Source of the DNA: Pontixanthobacter luteolus
Lineage (GTDB): Bacteria; Pseudomonadota; Alphaproteobacteria; Sphingomonadales; Sphingomonadaceae
Assembly (NCBI RefSeq): GCF_009828095.1
Contig: NZ_WTYP01000001.1
Span: 868,001-932,000 of the forward strand
Length of the DNA stretch: 64,000 bases
Direction: 5' to 3'
Under the pieces are notes generated by a model. That model ran no database searches. It saw only the letters and a list, made by a program, of their open reading frames with translations, and was not told where the DNA came from. This document shows, piece after piece, positions 24,019 to 34,060 of the stretch. The position numbers were made by a program, and so were the translations under genes. Within the stretch, counting starts at the first letter, position 1, and every line of letters starts with the position of its first letter.

Positions 24019-25044
24019 ATGACGACAATGACAGATATCCCGACCCCGCCGGCAATGAAGCCCATTCAGATTGGCAGCGTGACAATCGATTGTCCGGTCG
24101 TGCTTGCCCCGATGACGGGTGTTACCGATCTGCCGTTTCGTACCCTGGTGCGGCGCTATGGTTCTGGCCTCAACGTGACCGAAATGATCGCGAGCCAGGC
24201 GGCCATCCGTGAAACCCGCCAGTCGATCCAGAAGGCGGCGTGGGACCCGACGGAAGAACCGGTTTCCATGCAGCTGGTGGGCTGTGATCCTGTCAGCATG
24301 GGTGAAGCTGCCAAGCTGAATGCCGATCGCGGCGCAGAAATAATCGACATCAATTTCGGGTGTCCGGTGCGCAAGGTCACCAACGGCTTGGCGGGGTCTG
24401 CCTTGATGCGTGAAGTGCCGCTCGCCACAAAATTGATGGAAGCCACAGTCAAAGCGGTCGACGTGCCGGTGACGGTCAAGATGCGGATGGGCTGGGATCA
24501 TGACAGCCTGAACGCGCCCGAACTGGCAAAGATTGCCGAAGATCTGGGAGTAAAGATGATTACCGTCCACGGACGGACCCGAAACCAGATGTACAAAGGC
24601 TCTGCCGATTGGAGCTTCATCCGCAAGGTAAAGGACGCAGTGTCCATCCCGGTGATCGTCAACGGCGATATCTGCGGCGTTGAAGACAGTGCCAAAGCGC
24701 TTGAGCAATCGGGTGCTGACGGATTGATGATCGGACGCGGTGCATACGGCAAACCGTGGCTGCTCGGTCAGGTCATGCATTGGTGGCAGACCGGCGAAAC
24801 GATCGCCAGCCCCAGTTTTGACGAACAATACGAAGTTCTGGTCGAACACTACAACGGTATGCTGGAGCATTACGGGCGTGAGGTTGGCACCAAGGTCGCG
24901 CGCAAGCATCTCGGTTGGTACACCAAGGGAATGCACGGCTCTGCCGAGTTCCGCAATCACGTCAATTTCATTGACGATCCGGAGCAGGTGCTCGGCGAAC
25001 TGGAGCGTTTCTACACGCCGTTCATGCATCGCCGTGCCGCCTGA
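24019..25044 (+). CDS. dusB: tRNA-dihydrouridine synthase (NifR3/DusB type)
   Basis: A 341-residue FMN-dependent TIM-barrel enzyme reducing uridine to dihydrouridine in tRNA. Typical motifs are [29 protein letters not shown] with the catalytic Cys, [11 protein letters not shown] and [10 protein letters not shown]. The nifR3-ntrB-ntrC order is that first described in Rhodobacter. ATG 24019 (MTTMTD) is used; the frame extends leftward only as an antisense shadow of ispDF. ntrB starts 2 bases after its stop. Confidence 0.94.
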   Translation: MTTMTDIPTPPAMKPIQIGSVTIDCPVVLAPMTGVTDLPFRTLVRRYGSGLNVTEMIASQAAIRETRQSIQKAAWDPTEEPVSMQLVGCDPVSMGEAAKLNADRGAEIIDINFGCPVRKVTNGLAGSALMREVPLATKLMEATVKAVDVPVTVKMRMGWDHDSLNAPELAKIAEDLGVKMITVHGRTRNQMYKGSADWSFIRKVKDAVSIPVIVNGDICGVEDSAKALEQSGADGLMIGRGAYGKPWLLGQVMHWWQTGETIASPSFDEQYEVLVEHYNGMLEHYGREVGTKVARKHLGWYTKGMHGSAEFRNHVNFIDDPEQVLGELERFYTPFMHRRAA

Positions 25045-25046
25045 AA

Positions 25047-26129
25047 ATGGCGGGCAGCTTGCAGTCCAGCGGTGATGCCGGGGGCATCCCGGATGCCAGG
25101 ACCCAGATCTCCGGCTTTGTTTTTGCTCTCCTGCTGATCGATCCCGACCTTGTCATCGTTGAGGCTAACCATGCCGCCGAAGATCTGCTTGGCCGCAGCG
25201 CAAAACGGCTGATCGGCCAGCAGGTTCGTGACATTCTGCAATTTGCCGATGACAGGATTGCGCAAAGAATGAGCCATGAAGATGCGCAGCTGGTTGCACG
25301 CGGTCTGCCGGTCAGCATTGGCGAAAAGACGCGGTTGATCAACCTCACAGTTTCACCGCTGCCCAGTCATCCCGGATGGCGGGTTTGCACCCTGTCTGAT
25401 GCCGGGCAAGACGACATGAGCCGCAGTGACGAAGCCAGCGCATCGCTCGCAGCGCCCGCCATTCTCGCGCACGAAATCAAAAACCCTCTCGCTGCTATTC
25501 GCGGGGCAGGGCAGTTGATCGCGCGCAAGCTTGATGAGGGGGACAAGCGCCTCACAAATATGATTGCCGACGAGGTCGACCGCATCGCGCGGTTGATCGA
25601 CCGAATGCAGGAACTCGGAAGCAGCAAGCAGGAGCCGCTGGCGCCAGTAAACCTGCATCAGTCGATCCGTAGCGCGATGGCGACAGTGCGAGCAGCAGCA
25701 AAGGACCGGGCCGAACTGGTCGAGGAATTCGATCCGTCATTGCCCGATGTTTCCGCCAACAAGGACGCATTGGAACAGGTGCTGATCAACCTGCTGTCAA
25801 ACGCGGTTGATGCCTGTGAAGGCGCCGAAAGCCCGGAAGTCATGGTTCGAACGCGCTTCGTAAGTGGCCTTGCTGCCAACGTCATGCGCCTTGGCCGTTC
25901 GGTGCGTCTCCCGATCGAGGTGACGATTTACGACAACGGTCCGGGTCTAGACCCTGATTTGGGCGATCATATTTTCGAACCTTTCGTGACATCCAAAAAG
26001 AATGGTCAGGGGTTGGGGTTGGCGCTGGTCAAGAAACTGGTCGCCGATATGGGCGGCAGGATCAGTTACCGGCGGGATGAAGCGCGCGGGCTGACACTGT
26101 TTCGTATCCACTTGGCCCGGGCGGACTAG
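25047..26129 (+). CDS. ntrB: Nitrogen regulation sensor kinase NtrB
   Basis: A 360-residue soluble histidine kinase. It has a PAS-like sensor region (about residues 20-120), an HisKA helix with the phosphorylated His at 142 (AHEIKNPLAAI), and an HATPase domain with LINLLSNAVDA, IYDNGPGL and GQGLGLALVKKLV. NtrB answers the PII protein and phosphorylates NtrC when nitrogen is low. It is coupled to dusB (2-base gap) and followed 6 bases later by ntrC. Confidence 0.93.
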   Translation: MAGSLQSSGDAGGIPDARTQISGFVFALLLIDPDLVIVEANHAAEDLLGRSAKRLIGQQVRDILQFADDRIAQRMSHEDAQLVARGLPVSIGEKTRLINLTVSPLPSHPGWRVCTLSDAGQDDMSRSDEASASLAAPAILAHEIKNPLAAIRGAGQLIARKLDEGDKRLTNMIADEVDRIARLIDRMQELGSSKQEPLAPVNLHQSIRSAMATVRAAAKDRAELVEEFDPSLPDVSANKDALEQVLINLLSNAVDACEGAESPEVMVRTRFVSGLAANVMRLGRSVRLPIEVTIYDNGPGLDPDLGDHIFEPFVTSKKNGQGLGLALVKKLVADMGGRISYRRDEARGLTLFRIHLARAD

Positions 26130-26135
26130 GAAATC

Positions 26136-27545
26136 ATGAAAGAAATTTTGCTCATTGAAGACGATACTTCAATCGCAACCGTGGTCACTGCCGCGCTGGA
26201 CGAGGAAGGCTTCGCGGTTACCCATTGCACCAGCATCGAATGCAGGGACGCAAAGCTAGCCAGCCAGTCATTCGCCGTCATGCTGACCGATGTCATGCTG
26301 GAGGATGGCGACGGGATCGAAACGCTGGCACCTGTTCGCGAACGATACCCTGAAATGCCGGTCATCATCCTGTCGGCGCAGAACACCTTGGACACTGCGG
26401 TTCGCGCAACCGACACCGGGGCGTTCGAGTATTTTCCGAAGCCGTTCGATCTGGACGAACTGGTTCGCGCCGTCGTCCAGGCAGCCGGATCGCGCAGTGA
26501 TCAGGTGCCTGACATCAGCGAGGCCGGGGATGGGCTGCCGCTGGTCGGCCGAAGCCAAGCCATGCAGGGCGTTTACCGGATGATAACGCGCGTTCTGCGC
26601 AACGATCTGACAGTCCTGATCCTTGGCGAATCCGGCACCGGCAAGGAATTGGTCGCCGAGGCTATTCACCAACTTGGGCACCGCAAGAGCGGGCCGTTTG
26701 TCGCAGTAAACGCAGCCGCAATTCCGGCTGATCTGATCGAAAGCGAGCTGTTCGGGCACGAGAAGGGCGCGTTTACCGGCGCAATCGCGCAATCAATCGG
26801 TAAATTTGAACAGGCCAATGGCGGCACGTTGTTCCTTGATGAAATCGGCGACATGCCGATCGAGGCGCAGACGCGCCTGCTGCGCGCACTGCAATCGGGC
26901 CGCATTCGCCGGGTCGGCGGGCGTCAGGAAATCGACATCGATGTGCGTATCGTTGCGGCAACCAACCGTGATCTGAAACCGATGATCGCGTCGGGACGCT
27001 TTCGAGAAGACCTGTTTTATCGGTTGGCCGTTGTGCCCGTGGAATTGCCCCCGCTCCGCGAACGCCGCGACGATATCGAAGCGTTGGCGAAACACTTCCT
27101 CAAGCTGGCCACTCTGGAGGGGCTGCCTCAGCGGCAGATTTCTTCTGGCGCGCTCGAAATGCTTGAGCAGCAGCCGTGGCCCGGGAACGTGCGGGAACTA
27201 CGCAACATGATGTACCGCCTCATTTTGCTGGCCCGCGACGATGTGATCGACCGCGATGGAGTGGTCGAAGTGGTTGGCGCGAATACCGCCCCAGCCAACG
27301 AAACTGATGATGAAAGCATCGCGCCAGCCTTGCACAAATGGCTGACGCGCGAGAACCCGCCATCCGGAACGATCTATCATTCCGCGCAGGCTGCATTTGA
27401 ACGTCCTCTGTTCGAGTGGGCGCTGCGGGAAACCGGCGGAAATCAGCTAAAGGCGTCGCGCATTCTCGGGATCAACCGGAATACGCTGCGCAAGAGACTG
27501 GTCGATCTTTCCATTGATCCTGAAACATTCGCGCAGAATTCCTGA
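26136..27545 (+). CDS. ntrC: Nitrogen regulation response regulator NtrC
   Basis: A 469-residue sigma-54 enhancer-binding activator. The receiver domain has D52 (MLTDVM) as phosphate acceptor. The AAA+ domain has Walker A GESGTGKE, the sigma-54-contacting GAFTGA loop at about 211-216 and Walker B TLFLDEIGDMP. A C-terminal Fis-type helix-turn-helix (KASRILGINRNTLRKRL) binds DNA. It forms a two-component pair with the NtrB encoded just upstream. Confidence 0.94.
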   Translation: MKEILLIEDDTSIATVVTAALDEEGFAVTHCTSIECRDAKLASQSFAVMLTDVMLEDGDGIETLAPVRERYPEMPVIILSAQNTLDTAVRATDTGAFEYFPKPFDLDELVRAVVQAAGSRSDQVPDISEAGDGLPLVGRSQAMQGVYRMITRVLRNDLTVLILGESGTGKELVAEAIHQLGHRKSGPFVAVNAAAIPADLIESELFGHEKGAFTGAIAQSIGKFEQANGGTLFLDEIGDMPIEAQTRLLRALQSGRIRRVGGRQEIDIDVRIVAATNRDLKPMIASGRFREDLFYRLAVVPVELPPLRERRDDIEALAKHFLKLATLEGLPQRQISSGALEMLEQQPWPGNVRELRNMMYRLILLARDDVIDRDGVVEVVGANTAPANETDDESIAPALHKWLTRENPPSGTIYHSAQAAFERPLFEWALRETGGNQLKASRILGINRNTLRKRLVDLSIDPETFAQNS

Positions 27546-27622
27546 TTCCCGGCGCGGGAGAGAACCGGTTCGGCGAAAAACTTCTTGCACAATTGCAACA
27601 GTGACGTTGTAAGAATGCAACG

Positions 27623-29833
27623 ATGGCCGGTTTCGATCAGACGATAGCTCGAAAGAGCCCGCGATGGTGGCGTAGATTTATCGTCGCGTCCCGCCGCGCC
27701 AATATCTTTCTGATCCTGGAAATACTTGCTGGCGTCACAATGCTGGCGATGATTGGCGCGACCTACTTCGCATTTTCGAGCGCGCCTCCTGACGGACGAT
27801 TGCTGCCATCGGGGCAGGTTGCGATCTTGCTGATCGGAACCCTGATCCCGGCCATGTGCCTTCTCGTGCTGTTTGGACGGCGGACAGCCATCCGCCGCGC
27901 TGCAGGTAGCACGGCGCGGTTGCACGTGCGGTTGGTGTTTTTCTTTTCTCTGGTTGCTGCGATACCGACGTTGCTCGTCGCGGCATTCGCCGCCTTCCTT
28001 TTTCAATCGGGTGTCGACTTCTGGTTTTCGGACAATTCGCGCGGCCTCATGCGCAATGCGAACGAACTGGCGCAAGGATATTACGAGCAGAACCAGCTGC
28101 AGGTGGCAAACAACACGATCACGATGGCCGCCGATTTGCGCGCCTATTTCGAACGGGGAACACTGGCAGATCCTGAATTTGCAGAGTTCTACAGCTTGCA
28201 AACGCAGGGCAGGGAGTTGAACGAATCCGCGATCCTGCAAAAATTGCCCAGCGGCGAACTGCGCACAGCGGCGGTCCTCAATCTTGGTGCCGGTAACGAC
28301 CCGCAGGCATTGCCGATGAACACGATCAACCGGATCGAAGAAGGTGAGCCGGTTATTGTGACAGGCGATTCCCAAAGGATCGAAGCAGTTGCTGCAATTG
28401 ACCGGGAAAGCGGGATATATCTCTACAACGCCCGGAATCCAGAAGCGTTGTCGTTCAAGTCATGGGAAAGCGCCACGGCAATTTCTCAGGCATATCAGGT
28501 TCTTACCACGCGGGCGAGAGCGTTGCAGCTGCGGTTCAATCTGGCGCTGTTTTTCGTTTCGCTTGCATTGGTCGGTCTGGCGGTGTGGTTTGCGCTGCGT
28601 TTTGCAGATCGTCAGGTCGAGCCCCTGACTGATTTGGTTGCTGCAGCCCGTAAAGTCGGTGCAGGCAATTTCTCACTCAGAGTTGATGGCCGCACCGGTG
28701 CGGATGAAATCGGACTCCTCAACCGGGCGTTCAACCGCATGACCGCGCAGATTGAAAAGCAAACCGATGCGTTGGTTGGGGCGAATGAGCAACTCGATCA
28801 AAGGCGCGCCTTCGTCGAAGCTTTGCTGGAGTCTGCTTCGGCAGGGATCATTTCAGTGGATCATGATGGTTCGATCCTGCTCATGAACAGCACCGCGCAA
28901 AACCTTCTGCTTGAAGGACCGGAGACCGATATAGCGGGGGCTCAGCTTGCCGATATTGCACCGCAAATCGCTGGCCTGCTGGATGCGAAGCTGAAGAATG
29001 GCATCGTCAATCATACCAAGGGCAAGGATCTGCTCACGCTCGCGATCAAAATCGCAGAGGCGCCTGAAGGTCAGGTAATTACATTTGAAGATATAACCCG
29101 CCAGTTGCTGGACCAACGGCAAGCTGCCTGGTCCGATGTCGCCCGCCGGATTGCGCACGAGATCAAGAATCCGCTAACACCAATTCAGCTCGCGACAGAA
29201 CGCCTGAAGCGGCGCTATCGCCGGCAGATCGAGATCGATGGTGAACTCTTCGATGACCTGACCAATACGATCGTCCGGCAGGTCGGTGATCTGCGCAAGA
29301 TGGTCGATGAATTTTCTTCATTTGCACGGCTGCCCAAGCCGGTGTTCCGATCAGAAAACGCCATCGATCTCGCTCGGCAGGCGCTGTTCCTGCAGGAAGT
29401 GGCGCATCCACAAGTCGATTTCGGTTTCACGACCGATCTGGACGGTCCGGCTCTCATGGCTTGTGACCGGCATCAGGTCGGCCAGGCACTTACCAACGTT
29501 CTCAAGAACGCCGTCGAGGCGGTGGAGGCGAGGGCGGTTGACGCAGAACCGGACTTCCGCGGGCGCATCGCTGTCGAACTTCAGGCTGACGAGGATGAGG
29601 TAACGATTGCGGTGGAGGACAACGGCATCGGCCTGCCCAAGGATCGGGAACGGATCGTCGAACCCTATGTCACGACCCGTGACAAGGGGACCGGGCTTGG
29701 GCTCGCAATCGTGAAAAAGATTGTCGAAGAGCACGGGGGCGACATGGCGTTTTCCTCTGCCGAAAATGGCGGAACTCGGGTGACCTTGCGGTTTGCTCGC
29801 GACCCGCTGACCGCAATGGGCGAAGCTGCATGA
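27623..29833 (+). CDS. ntrY: Membrane sensor kinase NtrY
   Basis: A 736-residue histidine kinase. At least three transmembrane segments lie in residues about 25-130 and another near 300-325, with a periplasmic region of about 170 residues between the last two. A HAMP linker (ADRQVEPLTDLVAAARKVGA) follows, then a PAS region, the HisKA site H512 (AHEIKNPLTPI) and an HATPase with VEDNGIGLPKDR and GTGLGLAIVKKIV. NtrY acts with NtrX in nitrogen and redox control in alphaproteobacteria. It begins 77 bases after ntrC, so it may have its own promoter. Confidence 0.92.
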   Translation: MAGFDQTIARKSPRWWRRFIVASRRANIFLILEILAGVTMLAMIGATYFAFSSAPPDGRLLPSGQVAILLIGTLIPAMCLLVLFGRRTAIRRAAGSTARLHVRLVFFFSLVAAIPTLLVAAFAAFLFQSGVDFWFSDNSRGLMRNANELAQGYYEQNQLQVANNTITMAADLRAYFERGTLADPEFAEFYSLQTQGRELNESAILQKLPSGELRTAAVLNLGAGNDPQALPMNTINRIEEGEPVIVTGDSQRIEAVAAIDRESGIYLYNARNPEALSFKSWESATAISQAYQVLTTRARALQLRFNLALFFVSLALVGLAVWFALRFADRQVEPLTDLVAAARKVGAGNFSLRVDGRTGADEIGLLNRAFNRMTAQIEKQTDALVGANEQLDQRRAFVEALLESASAGIISVDHDGSILLMNSTAQNLLLEGPETDIAGAQLADIAPQIAGLLDAKLKNGIVNHTKGKDLLTLAIKIAEAPEGQVITFEDITRQLLDQRQAAWSDVARRIAHEIKNPLTPIQLATERLKRRYRRQIEIDGELFDDLTNTIVRQVGDLRKMVDEFSSFARLPKPVFRSENAIDLARQALFLQEVAHPQVDFGFTTDLDGPALMACDRHQVGQALTNVLKNAVEAVEARAVDAEPDFRGRIAVELQADEDEVTIAVEDNGIGLPKDRERIVEPYVTTRDKGTGLGLAIVKKIVEEHGGDMAFSSAENGGTRVTLRFARDPLTAMGEAA

Positions 29834-29882
29834 TGACAATCAACGGGCGGACAGACATGATTACCGGAAAGGAAACTGCGCC

Positions 29883-31265
29883 ATGGCGTTAGACATCCTC
29901 GTAGTTGATGACGAACACGATATCAGGGAACTCGTCTCGGGTGTCCTGAGCGACGAAGGCTATGAATGCCGCACCGCCGGAGACAGCACATCCGCCTTGG
30001 CTGCAGTCGACGAAAAACGGCCAAGCCTGGTGCTGCTGGATGTGTGGCTACATGGCAGCCAGATGGACGGGCTGGAGGTGCTGGACGCAATCAAGCAGCG
30101 CGAGCCGGAATTGCCGGTGATCATTTTCTCCGGCCATGGAAACATCGATACCGCCGTTTCCGCAGTCAGTCGCGGTGCGATGGACTTTATCGAAAAGCCG
30201 TTTGAGGCAGAGAGGCTGTTGCTTCTTGTAGAGCGTGCGACTGAAACAGAACGGTTGCGGCGGGAAAACGACCGCCTGCGGCAGGGCTTTACCCGCGGTG
30301 AGGAGTTCAACGGTAACTCTGCTGCGATCAATCAGGTGAGGGCGACGCTGAAACGGGTAGCCAGTACCGGCAGCCGAGTGTTGATTAGTGGTCCGGCTGG
30401 CGCTGGCAAGGAGGTCGCGGCACGGCTGCTGCACAGTTGGAGCGCGAGGGCCGACAACGCATTCGTCATCGTAAACTCGGCGCGCATCACACCCGAAAGG
30501 TTCGAACAGGAGCTGTTTGGCGAGGAGTCGAACGGCAAGCTGGTGCGTCAGGGCCTGCTGGAGGTCGCCGATGGGGGTACGCTGTATCTGGACGAAATCG
30601 CGGACATGCCGCTCTCGACACAGGCGCGTATCCTGCGCGTGCTGACAGAACAGAGCTTTGTGAGGGTAGGGGGCACGCGCCAGATTGGCGTCGATGTCCG
30701 GGTGGTTTCTTCGACTGCGCGCGATCTTGAAACCGAGATGGAAGAGAAGCGCTTTCGCGAAGACCTGTATTACCGGTTGAACGTGGTCCCCGTGACTGTG
30801 CCATCGCTGTCGGAGCGACGGGATGACATTCCCGCATTGGCAGATCACTTTTTCACTAGGCACGCAGCAGAGCAGGGCATCCCCGCACCGCGCCTTTCGG
30901 ATGAGGCTCTGGCCGCCTTGCAGGCCTATGATTGGCCGGGCAATGTAAGGCAGCTTCGCAATGTCGTGGAGCGGACAATCATCCTTACTCCGCGCGATGA
31001 AATCGACACTATCGAGCCGACAATGCTGCCAAGCGAAGTAACCGGCGGAAAGCTGGGCAATGGTGGGGGCATCACCGCTCTCACCGGGGTGCCGCTTCGC
31101 GAAGCACGAGAGACGTTCGAGCGCGAATACCTGACGATCCAGATACGCAGGTTCTCCGGAAACATTTCGAAAACGGCGAACTTTATCGGGATGGAACGGT
31201 CCGCACTTCACCGAAAACTCAAGCTTCTCGGCATGGGTGATCGCAAGGCAAATGACGCGGATTAA
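29883..31265 (+). CDS. ntrX: Response regulator NtrX
   Basis: A 460-residue NtrC-family regulator. The receiver phosphate acceptor is D53 (LLLDVW). The AAA+ domain has a modified Walker A, GPAGAGKE, and Walker B TLYLDEIADMP. Where NtrC has GAFTGA, NtrX reads ELFGEESNGKLVRQGLLEVA (about residues 210-230), so the sigma-54 contact loop is missing. It is therefore expected to regulate without activating sigma-54 polymerase, as known for alphaproteobacterial NtrX. A Fis-type helix-turn-helix ends the protein (ISKTANFIGMERSALHRKLK). Confidence 0.93.
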   Translation: MALDILVVDDEHDIRELVSGVLSDEGYECRTAGDSTSALAAVDEKRPSLVLLDVWLHGSQMDGLEVLDAIKQREPELPVIIFSGHGNIDTAVSAVSRGAMDFIEKPFEAERLLLLVERATETERLRRENDRLRQGFTRGEEFNGNSAAINQVRATLKRVASTGSRVLISGPAGAGKEVAARLLHSWSARADNAFVIVNSARITPERFEQELFGEESNGKLVRQGLLEVADGGTLYLDEIADMPLSTQARILRVLTEQSFVRVGGTRQIGVDVRVVSSTARDLETEMEEKRFREDLYYRLNVVPVTVPSLSERRDDIPALADHFFTRHAAEQGIPAPRLSDEALAALQAYDWPGNVRQLRNVVERTIILTPRDEIDTIEPTMLPSEVTGGKLGNGGGITALTGVPLREARETFEREYLTIQIRRFSGNISKTANFIGMERSALHRKLKLLGMGDRKANDAD

Positions 31266-31412
31266 GTTGTTGTCATAAAGCCGTCTTTGAATTCTGATTG
31301 AAATCGGCGGCTCAAACACGTATTTTATAAATGGTTTTCGGTTTCGCTGGATTTTTCGGCGTTGCCAGATTGCAGACCAGTTCAGCTGGCTGCCAATAAT
31401 GGAGATAATGAA

Positions 31413-31952
31413 ATGTCCGAAGGACGCACCCTGTCGGCGCGCGTGACCAAGAAAGAGGTCGAACCGCAAAAACCCGGCAAGCAGACCAATTTGCAAGACG
31501 CCTTCCTTAACTTGCTTCGCAAGAACAAGACACCTGTGACCATGTTTCTGGTTAAGGGCGTAAAGTTGCAAGGCATCGTGACGTGGTTCGACAATTTCTC
31601 GATACTGCTAAGGCGCGACGGTCAGTCTCAGCTCGTTTACAAGCATGCAATCAGCACGATCATGCCAGGTCAGCCGATGGATGCTGGCCAATTCGCAAGC
31701 CAGGACAGCAACCGCAAACAGCGTTTGTTGCAGGATGTTTTCCTGAGCAGTGTGAAAGATGCCGAGGCGCAGGTCACAATGTTCCTTGTGAACGGTGTGA
31801 TGCTACAGGGTGCGATTGCCGCTTATGATCTTTTCTGCATGCTTCTTGAGCGCGATGGCTTTGTCCAACTCGCTTACAAGCATGCCGTATCCACAATCCA
31901 GCCCGACACGCATGTAGACCTGTCGGGCGATTGGGAAGGTGAAGAAGACTGA
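31413..31952 (+). CDS. hfq: RNA chaperone Hfq with two tandem Sm domains
   Basis: A 179-residue protein containing two complete Hfq Sm folds in one chain, at about residues 26-85 and 106-164, joined by a 20-residue linker. Each has the Sm1 core ([13 protein letters not shown] and [13 protein letters not shown]) and the Sm2 YKHA(I/V)STI. A usual Hfq is 70-110 residues and forms a hexamer; this one would need three chains per six-fold ring. The repeats differ at a distal-face position: K51 in the first is M130 in the second. ATG 31413 follows GGAGA at 7 bases. The gene follows ntrX and overlaps hflX. Confidence 0.93.
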   Translation: MSEGRTLSARVTKKEVEPQKPGKQTNLQDAFLNLLRKNKTPVTMFLVKGVKLQGIVTWFDNFSILLRRDGQSQLVYKHAISTIMPGQPMDAGQFASQDSNRKQRLLQDVFLSSVKDAEAQVTMFLVNGVMLQGAIAAYDLFCMLLERDGFVQLAYKHAVSTIQPDTHVDLSGDWEGEED

Positions 31953-33271
31953 GCTTCGATGACAATCTGTTAGGCGAGGTTTCCCGCGGTGCGCGGGCCG
32001 TCGTCATCTGTCCGGATATCCGCGGTCAGTCCTACGATCTCGATGCGAGTTCGCGGCTTGAGGAAGCGTGCGGGCTTGCGATGGCCATTGGTATCGTAAT
32101 CGCCAAATCCGTTATCATTCCAATCAGGGATGTAAAACCAAACACTCTGTTCGGGGCGGGACAAGTTCAGAATATCGAGACCGACTGCAATCTCGAGGAG
32201 GCCGAACTGGTCATTGTTGACGGTTCGCTGTCCCCGATCCAGCAGCGCAACCTTGAGGAAAAGCTCAAGCGCAAGGTGATCGACCGTACGGGACTGATCC
32301 TCGAAATCTTTGGCGAAAGAGCAGCGACGGCAGAGGGGCGTTTGCAAGTCGAACTCGCCCATCTCGACTATCAGCAGAGCCGTTTGGTTCGTAGCTGGAC
32401 CCACCTGGAACGTCAGCGAGGCGGCTTCGGCTTCCTCGGTGGGCCAGGCGAAACCCAGATCGAGGCCGACCGCCGAATGATCCGCCAGCGCATGGCCCGG
32501 CTTCGCAAAGAGCTTGAGCAGGTGCGCAAGACGCGCACATTGCACCGGGAACGGCGGGGGCGGGCACCGTGGCCCATCATTGCTTTGGTTGGCTATACGA
32601 ACGCAGGCAAATCCACCTTGTTCAACCGGATGACCGGGGCGGAGGTGATGGCCGAAGATCTCCTGTTTGCGACGCTCGATCCGACGATGCGCGCCGTCAG
32701 GCTGCCGGGAGTCGAGAAGGCAATTCTTTCCGACACGGTCGGGTTTATCTCGGACCTTCCGACACAGCTCGTGGCTGCATTCCGCGCTACTTTGGAGGAG
32801 GTGACGGCTGCCGACGTGATCGTCCATGTGCGCGATATTCATAATCCGGAATCCGGCGCACAGAAATCGCAGGTATTGAGCGTGCTCAGCGACCTCGGCG
32901 TTTATGATAGCGAGGATGATGACCCCAGCATTCCAATCGTTGAGGCCTGGAACAAGCTGGACCTTGTGGATGATGACCGGCGCAAAGAGCTGATCGAGAT
33001 CGCTCAATCGGATAAGGCAATTGTGCCGATTTCAGCCGTAACGGGCGAGGGCGTGGACGAGCTTGTTTCCACCATCGACGCTATCCTGACCGAAGGGGCC
33101 AAATCATACCGAATTATGCTTTCCGCGTCCGAGGGGCAGAAAATTGCGTGGCTGCATTCTCATGGTCAGGTGCTTGGTGAAAGCGATGGCGGCGAAAGCG
33201 ATGAGGGACCTATGCTCGCCATCGACGTTCGGTTGACGCCGAAGGAATATGGCCGCTTTTCAAGCCTCTGA
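31949..33271 (+). CDS. hflX: Ribosome-associated GTPase HflX, probable CTG start
   Basis: A GTPase of about 440 residues (E. coli 426) that binds the 50S subunit and helps split stalled ribosomes. G-domain motifs are [22 protein letters not shown] and NKLD, after the long HflX helical domain. An ATG at 32081 would give 396 residues and remove a conserved N-terminal strand ([12 protein letters not shown]). The open frame extends back to 31943 with no ATG, GTG or TTG; the first plausible start is CTG 31949, which overlaps the hfq stop and has GAAGG-GAAGA upstream. The CTG start is inference; the extension of coding sequence beyond 32081 is strongly supported. Confidence 0.88.
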   Translation: MSFDDNLLGEVSRGARAVVICPDIRGQSYDLDASSRLEEACGLAMAIGIVIAKSVIIPIRDVKPNTLFGAGQVQNIETDCNLEEAELVIVDGSLSPIQQRNLEEKLKRKVIDRTGLILEIFGERAATAEGRLQVELAHLDYQQSRLVRSWTHLERQRGGFGFLGGPGETQIEADRRMIRQRMARLRKELEQVRKTRTLHRERRGRAPWPIIALVGYTNAGKSTLFNRMTGAEVMAEDLLFATLDPTMRAVRLPGVEKAILSDTVGFISDLPTQLVAAFRATLEEVTAADVIVHVRDIHNPESGAQKSQVLSVLSDLGVYDSEDDDPSIPIVEAWNKLDLVDDDRRKELIEIAQSDKAIVPISAVTGEGVDELVSTIDAILTEGAKSYRIMLSASEGQKIAWLHSHGQVLGESDGGESDEGPMLAIDVRLTPKEYGRFSSL

Positions 33272-34048
33272 TTTTTTGGAGGTCTTCCCGTCAGAGTTCT
33301 TTTCGGCTGCTTTGACTGCCTGCCACAGCGCCTCTTGTTCCTGAAGGTTCCGATCGGCGAAACTGCCTTTGGCTAGATGCTCCATCTCACGAAACCTGCG
33401 CTCGAATTTGGCATTCGCGCTGCGCAGCGCATCTTCTGGCGCAATTCCATAGGCGCGGACCAGATTGACCGCAGCAAATAACAGATCGCCAGCCTCCTCC
33501 GCTCGGTCCGCCGCGCCCGCCTCTTTCAGTTCAGCGAGTTCTTCACGCACCTTGTCCTCTGGGCCTGATGTATCGGGCCAGTCGAAACCGACCCTTGCTG
33601 CGCGTTTTTGGAGCTTCTCAGCGCGCAGGAGTGCGGGAAGGGCCGTTGCAACCCCGTCGAGTGCGCTTGTGGCACCCTTGTCCGACCGTTCTTGCTCTTT
33701 CAGATCTTCCCAGCGGGCTTCACCCATTGTCCCGTCTTCGTTTCCGAAGATGTGCGGATGGCGGGCTTCCATCTTGTCGGAAATCGCGCGCGCTACATCC
33801 TCAAATGCGAAGTGGCCTTCCTCTTCGGCCATTCTGGAATGGAACACGACCTGGAACAACAGATCGCCAAGCTCTCCGCGCAGTTCGTCCATGTCGGCGC
33901 GCTCAATCGCATCGGCGACTTCGTAAGCTTCTTCGATGGTATAAGGTGCGATGCTGCTGAAGGTTTGCGCCAAATCCCATTCGCATCCACCGTCAGGATC
34001 GCGAAGCTTGGCCATGATCTTGAGAAGGCGGGCCGTCTGGTCGGTCAT
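33260..34048 (-). CDS. mazG: Nucleoside triphosphate pyrophosphohydrolase MazG
   Basis: A 262-residue all-alpha NTP pyrophosphatase with two MazG repeats. The N-terminal repeat has CEWDLAQTFSSIAPYTIEEAYE and ELGDLLFQVVFHSRMA, carrying the EExxE and ExxD metal ligands. The second repeat has KVREELAELKEA and EEAGDLLFAAVNLVR. It hydrolyses NTPs to NMPs, including damaged nucleotides. The start is the ATG at 34048 with AGG 5 bases upstream. The 3' end overlaps hflX by 12 bases. An AT-rich palindrome lies just upstream. Confidence 0.93.
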   Translation of the reverse strand: MTDQTARLLKIMAKLRDPDGGCEWDLAQTFSSIAPYTIEEAYEVADAIERADMDELRGELGDLLFQVVFHSRMAEEEGHFAFEDVARAISDKMEARHPHIFGNEDGTMGEARWEDLKEQERSDKGATSALDGVATALPALLRAEKLQKRAARVGFDWPDTSGPEDKVREELAELKEAGAADRAEEAGDLLFAAVNLVRAYGIAPEDALRSANAKFERRFREMEHLAKGSFADRNLQEQEALWQAVKAAEKNSDGKTSKKSEA

Positions 34049-34060
34049 AAGCACCTACAG

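Noticed and set aside
23734-25029. 431-codon minus-strand open frame opposite dusB
   Set aside because: DusB motifs are on the plus strand; the shadow frame has no recognisable domains and no start signal.
27546-27622. TGCAAC and GTTGTA half-repeats before ntrY
   Set aside because: Arms are imperfect and short; no known regulator pattern fits.
31266-31400. Possible terminator hairpin between ntrX and hfq (AGCCG...CGGCT)
   Set aside because: The arms are only 5 bases with a loop of more than 20 and no T-run; not convincing.
30048-31571. 507-codon minus-strand open frame opposite ntrX
   Set aside because: It is the reverse-strand shadow of ntrX and the hfq leader, with no recognisable motifs.
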